The translations under genes and the position numbers were made by a program. The notes beneath the pieces are model-generated. The model was not told the DNA's origin. It saw only the letters and a program-made list of their open reading frames with translations, and did no database searches. Positions 48,080 through 56,882 of a stretch of DNA of 64,000 bases are shown in pieces. The first letter of the stretch is position 1. Each line of letters starts with the position of its first letter. The DNA is taken from contig NZ_AP028664.1 of assembly GCF_041154455.1 (NCBI RefSeq), forward strand, positions 248,001 through 312,000. Reading direction: 5' to 3'. The DNA comes from Variovorax sp. V213 (GTDB lineage Bacteria; Pseudomonadota; Gammaproteobacteria; Burkholderiales; Burkholderiaceae_C).

Positions 48080-48531
48080 ACAGCATCCTCATCATCGCCC
48101 ACTCACCGTTCGCGCAGGCGCTGCGGCGGTGCGCGCTGCATGTGTTCCCCGACTGCGAGCAGGCCGTCGTCGCACTCGACGTGCTGCCCAACGTCTCCCC
48201 CGAAGAAACGCTGGCCGCCGCCCGCATCACCCTGGAGCAGCAGCTCAATGCGCCGCGTTCGCAGGTGCTGGTGCTGGCGGACGTGTTCGGCGCAACGCCC
48301 TGCAACGTGGCCCAGAAGCTGGTGGACGGTGTCCGCTCGCGGCTGGTCGCGGGCGTCAACCTGCCGATGCTGCTGCGCGCGGTCACCTACCGCCACGAGC
48401 CGCTCGAAACGCTGGTCCAGCGCGCCATCGCGGGCGGCACGGCCGGTGTCATGCAGGTGGCCGTGGCAGCACCCCAGAATCAGGCGAAGAGAAAGCACAG
48501 TGATCAAGAAATCCGTGACCATCAGCAATAA
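48076..48531 (+). CDS. PTS system EIIA component, mannose family
   Basis: 151-residue EIIA(Man)-type phosphocarrier. The phospho-accepting His9 is in SILIIAHSPFAQAL, and VLVLADVFGATPCNVAQKL is the conserved core. In Burkholderiales this protein accepts phosphate from HPr in a relay without sugar permeases and acts as a regulator. Its 3' end overlaps ptsH by 32 nt. Confidence 0.92.
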   Translation: MNSILIIAHSPFAQALRRCALHVFPDCEQAVVALDVLPNVSPEETLAAARITLEQQLNAPRSQVLVLADVFGATPCNVAQKLVDGVRSRLVAGVNLPMLLRAVTYRHEPLETLVQRAIAGGTAGVMQVAVAAPQNQAKRKHSDQEIRDHQQ

Positions 48532-48769
48532 GCTGGGCCTGCATGCACGCGCATCGGCCAAGCTCACCAAAATCGCAGGCAGCTTTCCCTGCGAAGTGTG
48601 GCTCTCGCGCGGCGACCGCCGCATCAATGCCAAGAGCATCATGGGCGTCATGATGCTGGCCGCCGGGCTCGGCTCGACCGTCGAGCTCGAGACCAATGGC
48701 GAGCAGGAGGACGAGGCGATGGACGCCATCATCCGGTTGATGAACGACAAGTTCGGCGAAGGCGAATGA
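48500..48769 (+). CDS. ptsH: HPr phosphocarrier protein
   Basis: 89 residues. His15 in KLGLHARASAKL is the phosphorylation site for EI; Ser46 in AKSIMGVMML would be the HPr-kinase site. The start is GTG at 48500, within the end of the EIIA gene, with a purine-rich GAAGAGAAAG upstream. It transfers phosphate from PtsI to EIIA. Confidence 0.95.
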   Translation: MIKKSVTISNKLGLHARASAKLTKIAGSFPCEVWLSRGDRRINAKSIMGVMMLAAGLGSTVELETNGEQEDEAMDAIIRLMNDKFGEGE

Positions 48770-48872
48770 ATGTGGCCCCCACGCTCGGCACTGCAAGTCG
48801 TCGTTGCTCCCCGAGAGGGCTCGGCCGCCCTGGCGCGGCCCTGCGGCGGCCGATGAACTTCGGCAGGCGCCC
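48770..48872 (+). repeat. ptsH-ptsI intergenic segment with GC-rich hairpins (possible second repeat family)
   Basis: 103 nt beginning with a C-run, CCCCCACGCTCGG, then CTCCCCGAGAGGGCTCGG and a GGCCGCC/GGCGGCC inverted repeat. It resembles a repeat class I associate with Comamonadaceae intergenic regions. A fragment, CCCCCACGCTC, recurs between livH and livM at about 13070. Confidence 0.4.
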
Positions 48873-50666
48873 ATGACCTTCGCAGTCCACGGCCTCCCGG
48901 TTGCCCGTGGCATTGCCATTGGCCGCGCGGTGCTGGTGGTGTCCAGCCGCATCGACGTGGCGCACTACTTCATCAAGCCCGAGGAGGTCGACACCGAGAT
49001 CGACCGGGTGCGCACGGCACGCAACGCGGTGGCCGACGAACTCGCCAAGCTGCAGACGAACGTGGCGCTGATGGGACCCAACGACGCACCGCACGAACTC
49101 GCGGCGCTGCTCGAAGTGCACCAGATGCTGCTGCAGGACGAGGCGCTGACCGGCGGCGTGAAGCACTGGATCACCGAGCGCCTCTACAACGCCGAATGGG
49201 CGCTGACCACGCAACTCGAAATCATCGCGCGCCAGTTCGACGAGATGGAGGACGAGTACCTGCGCGAGCGCAAGGCCGACCTCGAACAGGTGGTCGAGCG
49301 GCTGCTGCACCGCATGCAGGGCACGGCCGCGGTGCTCGCCCCCAGCCCGCCGCGCCGCAAGCGCTCCGCCTCCGAGGACGACGACGACCCCACCGCGGGT
49401 GACGGCATCGACGTGCCGCTGGTGCTGATTGCGCACGACCTTTCGCCGGCCGACATGCTCCAGTTCAAGAAGAGTGTGTTCGCCGGCTTCGTGACCGACG
49501 TGGGCGGGCGCACCTCGCACACCGCCATCGTCGCGCGCAGCATGGACATTCCCGCCGTGGTGGGCGCGCGCACCGCGAGCCAATTGGTGCGCCAGGACGA
49601 CTGGGTCATCATCGACGGCGATGCCGGCGTGGTGATCGTCGATCCCTCGCCCATCATCCTGGCCGAATACGGGTTCAAGCAGCGCCAGGGCGATCTCGAG
49701 CGCGGGCGGCTTGCGCGCCTGCGCCACAAGCCGGCGGTCACGCTCGATGGCCAGCGCGTCGAGCTGCTCGCCAACATCGAGATGCCCGAAGACACCGTCG
49801 GCGCCGTCAAGGCCGGCGCGGTGGGCGTCGGGCTGTTTCGCAGCGAGTTCCTATTCATGGGCCGCGAGTCGCAGCGACAGACCCGCCTGCCCGACGAGGA
49901 AGAGCAGTACCAGGCCTACAAGCGCGCGGTCGAGGGCATGCAGGGCATGCCGGTCACCATCCGCACCATCGACGTGGGCGCCGACAAGCCCATCGACGGC
50001 AAGGCGGCCAGCAAGCAGGAGCACCTGAACCCCGCGCTGGGCCTGCGCGCCATTCGCTGGAGCCTGGCCGATCCGGCGATGTTTCTCACCCAACTGCGCG
50101 CCATCTTGCGTGCGGCGGCGCATGGCGAAATCCACCTGCTGATTCCGATGCTCGCGCACGCCAGCGAGATCCGCCAGACGCTCTCGCTGATCGACTTCGC
50201 GCGCACGGAGCTCGACAGCCGCGGCGCTGTCTACGGCAACGTGAAGCTCGGCGCAATGATCGAGATTCCCGCCGCGGCGCTCACGCTCAAGACCTTCCTG
50301 AAGTACTTCGATTTCCTGTCGATCGGCACCAACGACCTGATCCAGTACACGCTGGCCATCGATCGTGCCGACGAAGCGGTGGCCCATCTCTACGACCCCG
50401 CCCATCCGGCGGTGCTGAAGCTCGTGGCCGACACCATTGCCGAATGCCGCCGCCAGGGCAAGGGCGTGGCCGTGTGCGGCGAGATGGCGGGCGACGTGGC
50501 CTTCACGCGCCTCTTGCTCGGCCTGGGGCTGCGCAGCTTCTCGATGCATCCCTCGCGCATCCTCGCCGTCAAGCAGGAAGTGCTGCGCGCCGACACCGGC
50601 AAGCTCGAAGCCTGGGCCAAGAGCGTGCTCGAATCGGACGATCCCGCCGCCGCCCTGGCCGGATAG
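48873..50666 (+). CDS. ptsI: phosphoenolpyruvate-protein phosphotransferase (enzyme I)
   Basis: 597-residue enzyme that takes phosphate from PEP and passes it to HPr. The active His216 is in GGRTSHTAIVARSMDIP; PEP-binding pieces are GLFRSEFLFMGR and SIGTNDLIQYTLAIDRAD, and Cys535 is in VAVCGEMAGD. A Lys/Arg- then Asp-rich insert (PPRRKRSASEDDDDPTAGDG) of about 25 residues lies between the helical HPr-binding domain and the His domain. The start at 48873 begins the conserved FAVHGLPVARGIAIG. Confidence 0.95.
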   Translation: MTFAVHGLPVARGIAIGRAVLVVSSRIDVAHYFIKPEEVDTEIDRVRTARNAVADELAKLQTNVALMGPNDAPHELAALLEVHQMLLQDEALTGGVKHWITERLYNAEWALTTQLEIIARQFDEMEDEYLRERKADLEQVVERLLHRMQGTAAVLAPSPPRRKRSASEDDDDPTAGDGIDVPLVLIAHDLSPADMLQFKKSVFAGFVTDVGGRTSHTAIVARSMDIPAVVGARTASQLVRQDDWVIIDGDAGVVIVDPSPIILAEYGFKQRQGDLERGRLARLRHKPAVTLDGQRVELLANIEMPEDTVGAVKAGAVGVGLFRSEFLFMGRESQRQTRLPDEEEQYQAYKRAVEGMQGMPVTIRTIDVGADKPIDGKAASKQEHLNPALGLRAIRWSLADPAMFLTQLRAILRAAAHGEIHLLIPMLAHASEIRQTLSLIDFARTELDSRGAVYGNVKLGAMIEIPAAALTLKTFLKYFDFLSIGTNDLIQYTLAIDRADEAVAHLYDPAHPAVLKLVADTIAECRRQGKGVAVCGEMAGDVAFTRLLLGLGLRSFSMHPSRILAVKQEVLRADTGKLEAWAKSVLESDDPAAALAG

Positions 50667-50746
50667 TTAGTTCTTCCGCACTCAATTCGCTCAGATGCAG
50701 GGCGAACTGACATAAAACGAAACATGCTGAAACTGCGGTGAAAGGA

Positions 50747-50765
50747 CTTGCCGCGCGGCGGCAAG
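50747..50765. promoter_or_regulatory. perfect inverted repeat upstream of small secreted protein copy B
   Basis: CTTGCCGC, 3 nt, GCGGCAAG, 49 nt upstream of the start codon. No T-run follows, so it is more likely an operator or a leader hairpin than a terminator of ptsI. Confidence 0.4.
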
Positions 50766-50813
50766 CACCATCAGGTCTCCTCTTCCACTATAGAAAGTAG
50801 AAAGGCCTGAAAC

Positions 50814-51185
50814 ATGAAGCCCCTCTCCCTCACGCAGATCGTCACCGTCGGCTCCTTTGCCCTGCTGGCCGCGGCCGGTGCCAAGGCTGAATCCTACGAA
50901 GGCGTCCAGCCTCTCGCATCGGCGATGAGCCGCGCCGAAGTCAACGCCGAGGCCGTCCGCACGGCCGCCGCGCCGGACCAGAACGTGGTGCGCGGCTCGC
51001 GCGGCGCCGAGACCATGGCCGTGTCGAGAGACCGCGCCGGCGTCGTCTACGAAGCCATGCGCGCCGCCGCCGCACCCGACCAGAACGTGACCTCGGGTTC
51101 GCGCGTGAACAGCAAGGTGATCTCGACGCTGCAGAACCCGCTCGATGCACGTGCCGCAGCCGCCGGCAACAGCAACAAGCTTTAA
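50814..51185 (+). CDS. small secreted protein with duplicated motif (DUF4148-like), copy B
   Basis: 123 residues, paralogue of the protein at 23413-23781. The signal peptide is MKPLSLTQIVTVGSFALLAA and on to GAKA. Two motif copies of the form EA-x-R-x-A-x-APDQNV-xx-GSR are present, and the ending RVNSKVIST is identical to copy A. Function unknown. The Spy-like lipoprotein gene follows after 42 nt. Confidence 0.8.
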   Translation: MKPLSLTQIVTVGSFALLAAAGAKAESYEGVQPLASAMSRAEVNAEAVRTAAAPDQNVVRGSRGAETMAVSRDRAGVVYEAMRAAAAPDQNVTSGSRVNSKVISTLQNPLDARAAAAGNSNKL

Positions 51186-51227
51186 GACTCACGCCCGCCG
51201 CACACGCCCCGGGCCGCAAGGAACATC

Positions 51228-51695
51228 ATGAAACACTGGATCAAACGCACTCTCTTCGGTTTCGCGGGCCTCGCGGTGGTGGCGGGCAGCATCGCCGGCT
51301 GCGCCGGCCATCGGCATGGCTGGGGCGGCGGCGACCCCACCGAGTTCCGCACCAAGATGGTCGAGCGCGTCGGCAGCAAGCTCGAACTCGACACCCTGCA
51401 AAAGCAGAAGCTCACCGCGCTGGCCGAGAAGCTGCAGGCCCAGCGTGAAGCGATGCGCGGCGCGGGTGGCGCGGGCGATCCGCGCTCGCAGTTCAAGGCG
51501 CTGTTCGCGGGCAACAAGCTCGATCAGGCCGGCGCCGCGCGGCTCGTCGACGAGAAGACCACGGCCGTGCGCAACGGCAGCCCGGAAATCATCGCGGCCG
51601 CCGCCGATTTCTTCGACAGCCTGAACGCCGCGCAGCAGCAGAAGGTGCGCGACTTCATGGACCGTGGCGGCCGCCGCTGGGGCCATCGTGGCTAG
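51228..51695 (+). CDS. Spy/CpxP-like periplasmic lipoprotein
   Basis: 155 residues. Lipobox GSIAGC ends at Cys25 and is followed by a His/Gly-rich GHRHGWGGG. The rest is helical and charged, with KLELDTLQKQKLTALAEKLQ and LNAAQQQKVRDFMDRGG, where the two LTxxQ-type positions sit. The family includes chaperones and stress sensors of the envelope. The two-component system nearby resembles CpxRA/RstBA, which supports an envelope-stress role (inference). Confidence 0.78.
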   Translation: MKHWIKRTLFGFAGLAVVAGSIAGCAGHRHGWGGGDPTEFRTKMVERVGSKLELDTLQKQKLTALAEKLQAQREAMRGAGGAGDPRSQFKALFAGNKLDQAGAARLVDEKTTAVRNGSPEIIAAAADFFDSLNAAQQQKVRDFMDRGGRRWGHRG

Positions 51696-51704
51696 GCTTG
51701 GCTC

Positions 51705-51800
51705 ACCCCCAGGCTTCGCGCACTTCGTGTCGCTTCGCCAACCCCCTGCAAGGGGGCGATACCTGCGGCCCGGCGAAGCCGGTTCCGCGGTATCCCACGA
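51705..51800 (+). repeat. two-hairpin intergenic repeat, copy 4
   Basis: It starts about 10 nt past the Spy-like stop, same orientation to the upstream gene as copies 1-3 but on the plus strand. CCCCC/GGGGG stem with loop tgcaa and CCGGC/GCCGG stem with loop gaa. Confidence 0.8.
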
Positions 51801-51807
51801 CCAGGCA

Positions 51808-52188
51808 GTGGCGCCGACGGGTGGCGTGCGCCTGCTGCTGCGAGCGGAAGGCGTGGTGGTGCTCGCCGCGGCGCTGGCGGCTTATGCGCAGTTCGGCGCG
51901 GGCTGGGGCGTGTTCGCCCTGTGGCTGCTCGTGCCCGACCTCTCGATGCTCGGCTACCTCGCGGGCCCGCGCGTGGGCGCGGTGCTCTACAACGCGGCGC
52001 ACTCGTACGCCGGCGCCGTTGCGCTGCTGGTGCTCGGCGTGCTCGCCGCGCTGCCATGGGCGGTGGCCGGCGGCTTGATCTGGTGCGCGCACATCGGCCT
52101 CGACAGGGCGCTGGGCTACGGTCTCAAGTACGCAGCCGGCTTCGGCGCCACGCACCTCGGCCGCATCGGGCGGGCCGATCCGTGGTGA
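51808..52188 (+). CDS. DUF4260 family membrane protein
   Basis: 126-residue protein of about four helices. FALWLLVPDLSMLGYLAGPR, YNAAHSYAGAVALLVLG and HIGLDRALGYGLKYAAGF are the DUF4260 pattern. Function unknown. No ATG lies before the first helix; GTG at 51808, just after repeat copy 4, is the likely start, giving MAPTGGVRLLLRAEG. A longer open frame through the repeat is not believed. Confidence 0.8.
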   Translation: MAPTGGVRLLLRAEGVVVLAAALAAYAQFGAGWGVFALWLLVPDLSMLGYLAGPRVGAVLYNAAHSYAGAVALLVLGVLAALPWAVAGGLIWCAHIGLDRALGYGLKYAAGFGATHLGRIGRADPW

Positions 52189-52300
52189 AGGTCGCACGAT
52201 GCTGCGCGCCGCGGTGGCTGGCCATCGAAATGACAATGGCGATGCAATGCCGGCGGGCCTGATCGTCAGCCAATTGTTCGCCAGGAGGCACAATCCCGCC

Positions 52301-53005
52301 ATGCCGCGCATCCTGCTGATCGACGACGACGAACACCTCGCCGCGCCGCTGACCACCTACTTCGCACGCTTCGGCTGCACGCTCGAAAGCGCCGTGCGCC
52401 CGAGCGAAGGGCTCGCCAAGCTGCGTGCCGGCCAGTACGACGCCGCGATCCTCGACGTGATGCTGCCCGAGATGGACGGCTTTGCGCTGTGCCGCGAGAT
52501 CCGCAAGGAGAGCGACATTCCGATCGTGATGCTCACCGCGCGCGGCGAGGTCATGGACCGCGTGGTCGGCCTGGAGCTCGGCGCCGACGACTATGTGCCC
52601 AAGCCCTTCGAGCCGCGCGAACTGGTGGCGCGCGTGCAGACCATCCTGCGGCGCCAGCGCAGCACGCCCGCCGCGGCGGCGGCCAACGGCAACAGCGCGC
52701 AGTACCGTGTGTTCGACGGCCTGTCGATCGACCTCGACCGTCGCCAGGTGCTGCGACATGGCGAGCGCGTGGAACTCACAGGCACCGAGTTCGAGCTGCT
52801 CGCGCTGCTGGCGGCCGAGCCCGGCAAGGTGTTCAGCCGCGACGACATCCTGAACCGCCTGCGCGGCCATGAAGCCGAGCTCTACACCCGCGCGGTCGAC
52901 ATCGTGGTGAGCCGCCTGCGCAAGAAGCTCGAGCCGCTGGATTGCATCAAGACGCTGCGCAACGCCGGCTACGCGCTGGCCGTCGCGCGCAGCGAGCCCG
53001 CATGA
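52301..53005 (+). CDS. OmpR-family response regulator
   Basis: 234 residues. The receiver domain has the acidic pocket (DDD at 8-10), phospho-acceptor Asp52 in AILDVMLPEMDG and Lys in DYVPKPFEPREL; the winged-helix DNA-binding domain ends with YTRAVDIVVSRLRKKLEP. It resembles CpxR/RstA. AGGAGG lies 13 nt upstream of the ATG. The stop overlaps the kinase start as ATGA. Confidence 0.94.
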   Translation: MPRILLIDDDEHLAAPLTTYFARFGCTLESAVRPSEGLAKLRAGQYDAAILDVMLPEMDGFALCREIRKESDIPIVMLTARGEVMDRVVGLELGADDYVPKPFEPRELVARVQTILRRQRSTPAAAAANGNSAQYRVFDGLSIDLDRRQVLRHGERVELTGTEFELLALLAAEPGKVFSRDDILNRLRGHEAELYTRAVDIVVSRLRKKLEPLDCIKTLRNAGYALAVARSEPA

Positions 53006-54396
53006 GATCTGCGAGGAGAGGCTGGCGCAAGGCGTGGCGCGAAATGGCCTGCCGCCGCGCGCAGCTGCACAGGCAATGGCACGAGCAGTGGCACGAGAAG
53101 GTGCAGGGCAAGCGCCGCTGGCGGCGTTCGCTGCGCATCCGGCTCGTGATGATGTTCCTGCTGCTGGCGATGGTGATGGCTGTGGTGTTCATGGGCGGCA
53201 TGAAGAAGTCCTTCTCCACCGGCTGGGCCGAGGCCGCAAAGCCCATGCTGGTGGACTACGCCGACCGGCTCGTCGCCGAGATCGGCACGCCGCCCGACAT
53301 CGCGCGCGCACAGGCGCTGGTGAGCCGGCTGCCGATCACGATCCGCATCGTGGGCCCCAAGGTCAACTGGGATTCCAACCCCGGCGGCCTCAACGGCCGC
53401 GGCGGCTGGATGCACAACCTCGACGAGGAGCCGCTGAACGACAAGTGGTTCATCCGTCCGACGGCCGACGGCCACCGCGTCATCTTCGGCTGGGCGCCCA
53501 AGCTCTGGCAGCTTGCGCCGCGCGCGGCGGGCTGGGCCACGCTCTGCGCGCTGCTGCTGCTCATGGTGCTGGGCTATGTCTATGTGAGCCGCCTGCTGCG
53601 GCCACTGATCGACATTCGCGAAGGCGCACAGCGCTTCGGCCGCGGCGAGTTCACGCAGCCCATTCCAATCCGCCAGAACGACGACCTCGGAGACCTTGCG
53701 GAGCACATCAACACCATGGCCGACGACATCCAGGCCATGCTGGATGCCAAGCGCGGCCTGCTGCTGGCGCTGAGCCACGAACTGCGCTCGCCGCTCACGC
53801 GGGCCCGGCTCAATGCCGAGCTGCTGCCCGCCACGCCCGAGGGCGCGGCCGAGCGCGAGGCGCTGCTGCGCGACCTGAACGAGATGCGCGACCTGATCAG
53901 CGACCTGCTGGAAAGCGAGCGCCTCGCAAGCCCGCATGCGGCGCTGCAGCGCGAGCCGGTCGACCTGGCCATGCTGGTGCGCGAAATCGTCGCCGAGATG
54001 CCGGGCGCGCAGAACGTGCACCTCGACCTGGCGGAAGGCCTGCCGGCGCATTCGATCGATCGCATGCGCGTTCGCCTCCTGGTGCGCAACCTGCTGGACA
54101 ACGCATTGCGCTACAGCACCGGCGCGCCCCGGCCGCCGTGCGTGTCGCTGCGGGCCGTGGTGGACGGCAAGGTTCAGGGGGTCGAACTCGAGGTGCGGGA
54201 CCATGGCCCCGGCGTCGACGAAGCGCAACTGGAGCGGCTGACCGAGCCCTTCTACCGCACCGACGGCGCGCGTGCGCGTGCCACCGGCGGCGTGGGGCTC
54301 GGCATGTACCTGTGCCGGCTGATCGCCGAGGCGCACGGCGGGACATTCGTGGTTCGCAACGCGCATCCCGGCCTGCAGATCATCGTGCGCATGTAG
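53002..54396 (+). CDS. sensor histidine kinase
   Basis: 464 residues. The basic N-terminus is followed by a first membrane helix (about 48-68), a periplasmic sensor part to about 170, a second helix, a HAMP domain (RLLRPLIDIREGAQRFGRGE), the H-box LALSHELRSPLTRAR with His259, N-box LVRNLLDNALRYS and G-box DHGPGVDE and GGVGLGMYL. Layout as in CpxA/RstB. Its stimulus is probably envelope state or a metal, given the Spy-like gene nearby (inference). Confidence 0.94.
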   Translation: MRSARRGWRKAWREMACRRAQLHRQWHEQWHEKVQGKRRWRRSLRIRLVMMFLLLAMVMAVVFMGGMKKSFSTGWAEAAKPMLVDYADRLVAEIGTPPDIARAQALVSRLPITIRIVGPKVNWDSNPGGLNGRGGWMHNLDEEPLNDKWFIRPTADGHRVIFGWAPKLWQLAPRAAGWATLCALLLLMVLGYVYVSRLLRPLIDIREGAQRFGRGEFTQPIPIRQNDDLGDLAEHINTMADDIQAMLDAKRGLLLALSHELRSPLTRARLNAELLPATPEGAAEREALLRDLNEMRDLISDLLESERLASPHAALQREPVDLAMLVREIVAEMPGAQNVHLDLAEGLPAHSIDRMRVRLLVRNLLDNALRYSTGAPRPPCVSLRAVVDGKVQGVELEVRDHGPGVDEAQLERLTEPFYRTDGARARATGGVGLGMYLCRLIAEAHGGTFVVRNAHPGLQIIVRM

Positions 54397-54500
54397 GGTT
54401 CGCTCGCGGTGTCTTGCGCTGTCACCTGCGCTACCAGCCGACGCGCAATGCGGGGCTACGATGCGCGTCCGTGCCAGCGCCCGTCAATCAAGGAGACACC

Positions 54501-55544
54501 ATGAGCAGCTCACTCACCAACCACCAGGTCCGCCTCGCCAAGCGTCCAGAGGGCACGGCCACCCGCGAGAACTGGCGCTTCACCACCGAGCCCGTGGGCG
54601 AGCCGGCCGAGGGTGGGGTGCTGGTCAAGACGCTGTCGCTGTCGCTCGATCCCGCCATGCGCGGCTGGCTCAACGATGCCAAGAGCTACATCCCGCCCGT
54701 GGGCATCGACGAGGTGATGCGCGCCGGCGGCGTCGGCCGGGTCATCGCCTCGAAGAATCCGCAGTTCGCCGTCGGCGATACGGTCTACGGCATGCTCGGC
54801 GTGCAGGAATACATCCTGATTCCGCAAGACCAGATCAAGCGCAACGGCCTCGTGAAGATCGATCTGAATGCCGGCACCATCGGCCAGTGGCTCAACGTGC
54901 TCGGCATGCCGGGCATGACCGGTTACTTCGGCCTGATGGACGTGGGCCAGCCCAAGCCCGGCGAAACCGTGGTCGTCTCCGGCGCGGCCGGCGCCGTGGG
55001 ACAGACGGTGGGGCAGTTGGCCAAGCTCAAGGGTTGCCGGGTCGTCGGAATTGCCGGCGGTGCCGCCAAGTGCGACTGGGTGGTGAAGGAGCTGGGATTC
55101 GACGCCTGCATCGACTACAAGGCCGGCGCCGCGGCGGTGCGCGACGGCCTCAAGACCCATTGCCCGAAGGGCGTGGACATCTACTTCGACAACGTCGGCG
55201 GAGAGATCCTCGACGCAGTGCTGGCGCGGCTTGCACGCAAGGCCCGCGTGATCATCTGCGGCGCCATCAGCCAGTACAACAACGCCAACAGCATGCCGGG
55301 CGCCGGTCCGAAGAACTACCTGAGCCTGCTGGTGAACCGGGCACGCATGGAAGGCATCGTGGTGTTCGACTACGCCGACCGGTTCCATATCGCCGTGGCG
55401 GAACTCGCCGGCTACCTGAAAGATGGCCGCATGAAGAGCAAGGAGGACGTCGTGAAGGGCCTCGATACCTTCCCCGAGTCGCTCAACAAGCTGTTCGCGG
55501 GGGAGAACTTCGGCAAGCTGATCCTGCAGGTGGCCGAAGACTGA
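54501..55544 (+). CDS. NADP-dependent medium-chain oxidoreductase (CurA/leukotriene B4 dehydrogenase type)
   Basis: 347-residue zinc-free MDR enzyme. SLSLDPAMRGWLNDAKSYIP near the start, the cofactor loop SGAAGAVGQTVGQLAKLKGC, and VDIYFDNVGGEILDAVL, CGAISQYN are typical of the PTGR/CurA group that reduces activated double bonds with NADPH. AAGGAG lies upstream. Convergent with the next small gene, 7 nt away. Confidence 0.92.
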   Translation: MSSSLTNHQVRLAKRPEGTATRENWRFTTEPVGEPAEGGVLVKTLSLSLDPAMRGWLNDAKSYIPPVGIDEVMRAGGVGRVIASKNPQFAVGDTVYGMLGVQEYILIPQDQIKRNGLVKIDLNAGTIGQWLNVLGMPGMTGYFGLMDVGQPKPGETVVVSGAAGAVGQTVGQLAKLKGCRVVGIAGGAAKCDWVVKELGFDACIDYKAGAAAVRDGLKTHCPKGVDIYFDNVGGEILDAVLARLARKARVIICGAISQYNNANSMPGAGPKNYLSLLVNRARMEGIVVFDYADRFHIAVAELAGYLKDGRMKSKEDVVKGLDTFPESLNKLFAGENFGKLILQVAED

Positions 55545-55551
55545 AGCCGGC

Positions 55552-55875
55552 TCAGGGCTCGCTGGGGCGCATCGGGATGTCGCCCATCGCGTCATCCTCG
55601 CGCAGGCCTCGGGCGGCCTTGAGCGTTTCGATCGACAGGCCGTCGCCGTGGCCGGCGAAGCCCTTGGCAACGCCTTCGAGCACCGTTGAGAGGCCGACCT
55701 CGCCGTCGGCTCGGGCGTCCATGCTGATGTTGAGCACCCGGGCCGCCATTTGCCGATAGCTGATGGCGCCCGCGCCTTCGAGGGCCGCTACCAGGTCGAG
55801 GTACAGCGCCAGGTTCAGGTCGAACACCAGCTTGGGCGTGATCTCGAATTCATCGGTCTTGTTCTTGTTATCCAT
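55552..55875 (-). CDS. small protein of unknown function
   Basis: 107 residues, soluble, rich in Ala and Asp, with KLVFDLNLALYLDLVAALEG and the tail GLREDDAMGDIPMRPSEP. No signal peptide or catalytic motif. AAGGAG upstream of the ATG at 55875 supports expression. I do not recognise it; it lies between an oxidoreductase and an EamA exporter. Confidence 0.65.
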   Translation of the reverse strand: MDNKNKTDEFEITPKLVFDLNLALYLDLVAALEGAGAISYRQMAARVLNISMDARADGEVGLSTVLEGVAKGFAGHGDGLSIETLKAARGLREDDAMGDIPMRPSEP

Positions 55876-55951
55876 GGGGTGGGGCTCCTTTTTTCCGAAG
55901 CCTCCACTCTAGCCACAAACCATGCACCGGTGTCGTCGGACACGGGCGTAT

Positions 55952-56803
55952 TCAGCGCGCTCGCGTGCCCATCACCGCGGCCGAGATGATCAGCCCGGCC
56001 GCGAGCCCGATGCTCCAGGTGAGGGGGCGCCCGGTCACGGCCAGCAGCAGCGCGGTGGAGCCCAGCGGCGTGATGTAGCTCAGGATGCCGATCTGCCGTG
56101 CGTCCCCGCGCTTGAGCGCCATGTCCCAGACGAAGAAGGCCGCACCGAGCGGACCGAGGCCGCACAGCGCGACCAGCAGCCAGTCTTTTGCGGAGAGCAT
56201 GGCCGGGGTCTCGAGCAGTGCATGGCAGACGAGCGACAACGCGCCCGAGACCAGGCCGAACAGGCCGATGGCGGAGGTCGGGAACGCCGCCACGCGCTTT
56301 GTCCAGAGCGAATAACTGGCCCAGATGAATGCCGAGCCCAGCGCCGGAAGGAAACCCCAGTACCCGGCCACGGCGACCGGGTTGGATGCGGAGCCATCGC
56401 GTGCACCGAGGATTGCGATTGCTGCGCCCGCGAAGCCCAGCGTGGCGGCAACCAGATGCAGCGGCCGCAGCGACACGCCCGGCAGCAGCGCTGGCGCCAG
56501 CACCACCATGAAGAGCGGCCATAGGTAGTTGACCAGGTTGGCTTCCACGGGCGGGGCATGCCGCAGCGCGATGAACAGCAGAAAGTGGAAGCCGAACAGG
56601 CCGTAGATGCCCAGCGCCAGCGTGCGCGGCGATACGCTCCAGGCGCTGCGGTCGCGCAACACGAGCGGCCAGCTCGGGATGCTGCCGATGATCAGCGCGA
56701 GGCCGGTCAGCAGGAACGGCGGCAGGTGCGAGAGCGCGGTGCCGAGCGAGGCGAGCGTGGCCCACAGCGCGATGGCGGCAAGGGCAAGAAGCGTGGGCGA
56801 CAT
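55952..56803 (-). CDS. EamA/DMT family transporter
   Basis: 283-residue drug/metabolite exporter with ten predicted helices in two EamA repeats. APPVEANLVNYLWPLFMVVL and the late GDARQIGILSYITPLGSTAL are conserved. The substrate, often an amino acid or metabolite, is unknown. The start is MSPTLLA at 56803; MAPLKLGA at 56827 is possible. Neither has a clear ribosome site. It follows the AraC gene on the same strand, which may control it. Confidence 0.88.
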   Translation of the reverse strand: MSPTLLALAAIALWATLASLGTALSHLPPFLLTGLALIIGSIPSWPLVLRDRSAWSVSPRTLALGIYGLFGFHFLLFIALRHAPPVEANLVNYLWPLFMVVLAPALLPGVSLRPLHLVAATLGFAGAAIAILGARDGSASNPVAVAGYWGFLPALGSAFIWASYSLWTKRVAAFPTSAIGLFGLVSGALSLVCHALLETPAMLSAKDWLLVALCGLGPLGAAFFVWDMALKRGDARQIGILSYITPLGSTALLLAVTGRPLTWSIGLAAGLIISAAVMGTRAR

Positions 56804-56882
56804 TGCACCGAGCTTAAGCGGCGCCATCGTCGCGCGGCGCCGGTGAATCGTCGCGGGGCGACGACGTGGTCTTGCCCGTCGT

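Noticed and set aside
51664..51807. Upstream extension of the DUF4260 frame
   Set aside because: It runs through the intergenic repeat copy 4 and the end of the Spy-like gene; no conserved residues.
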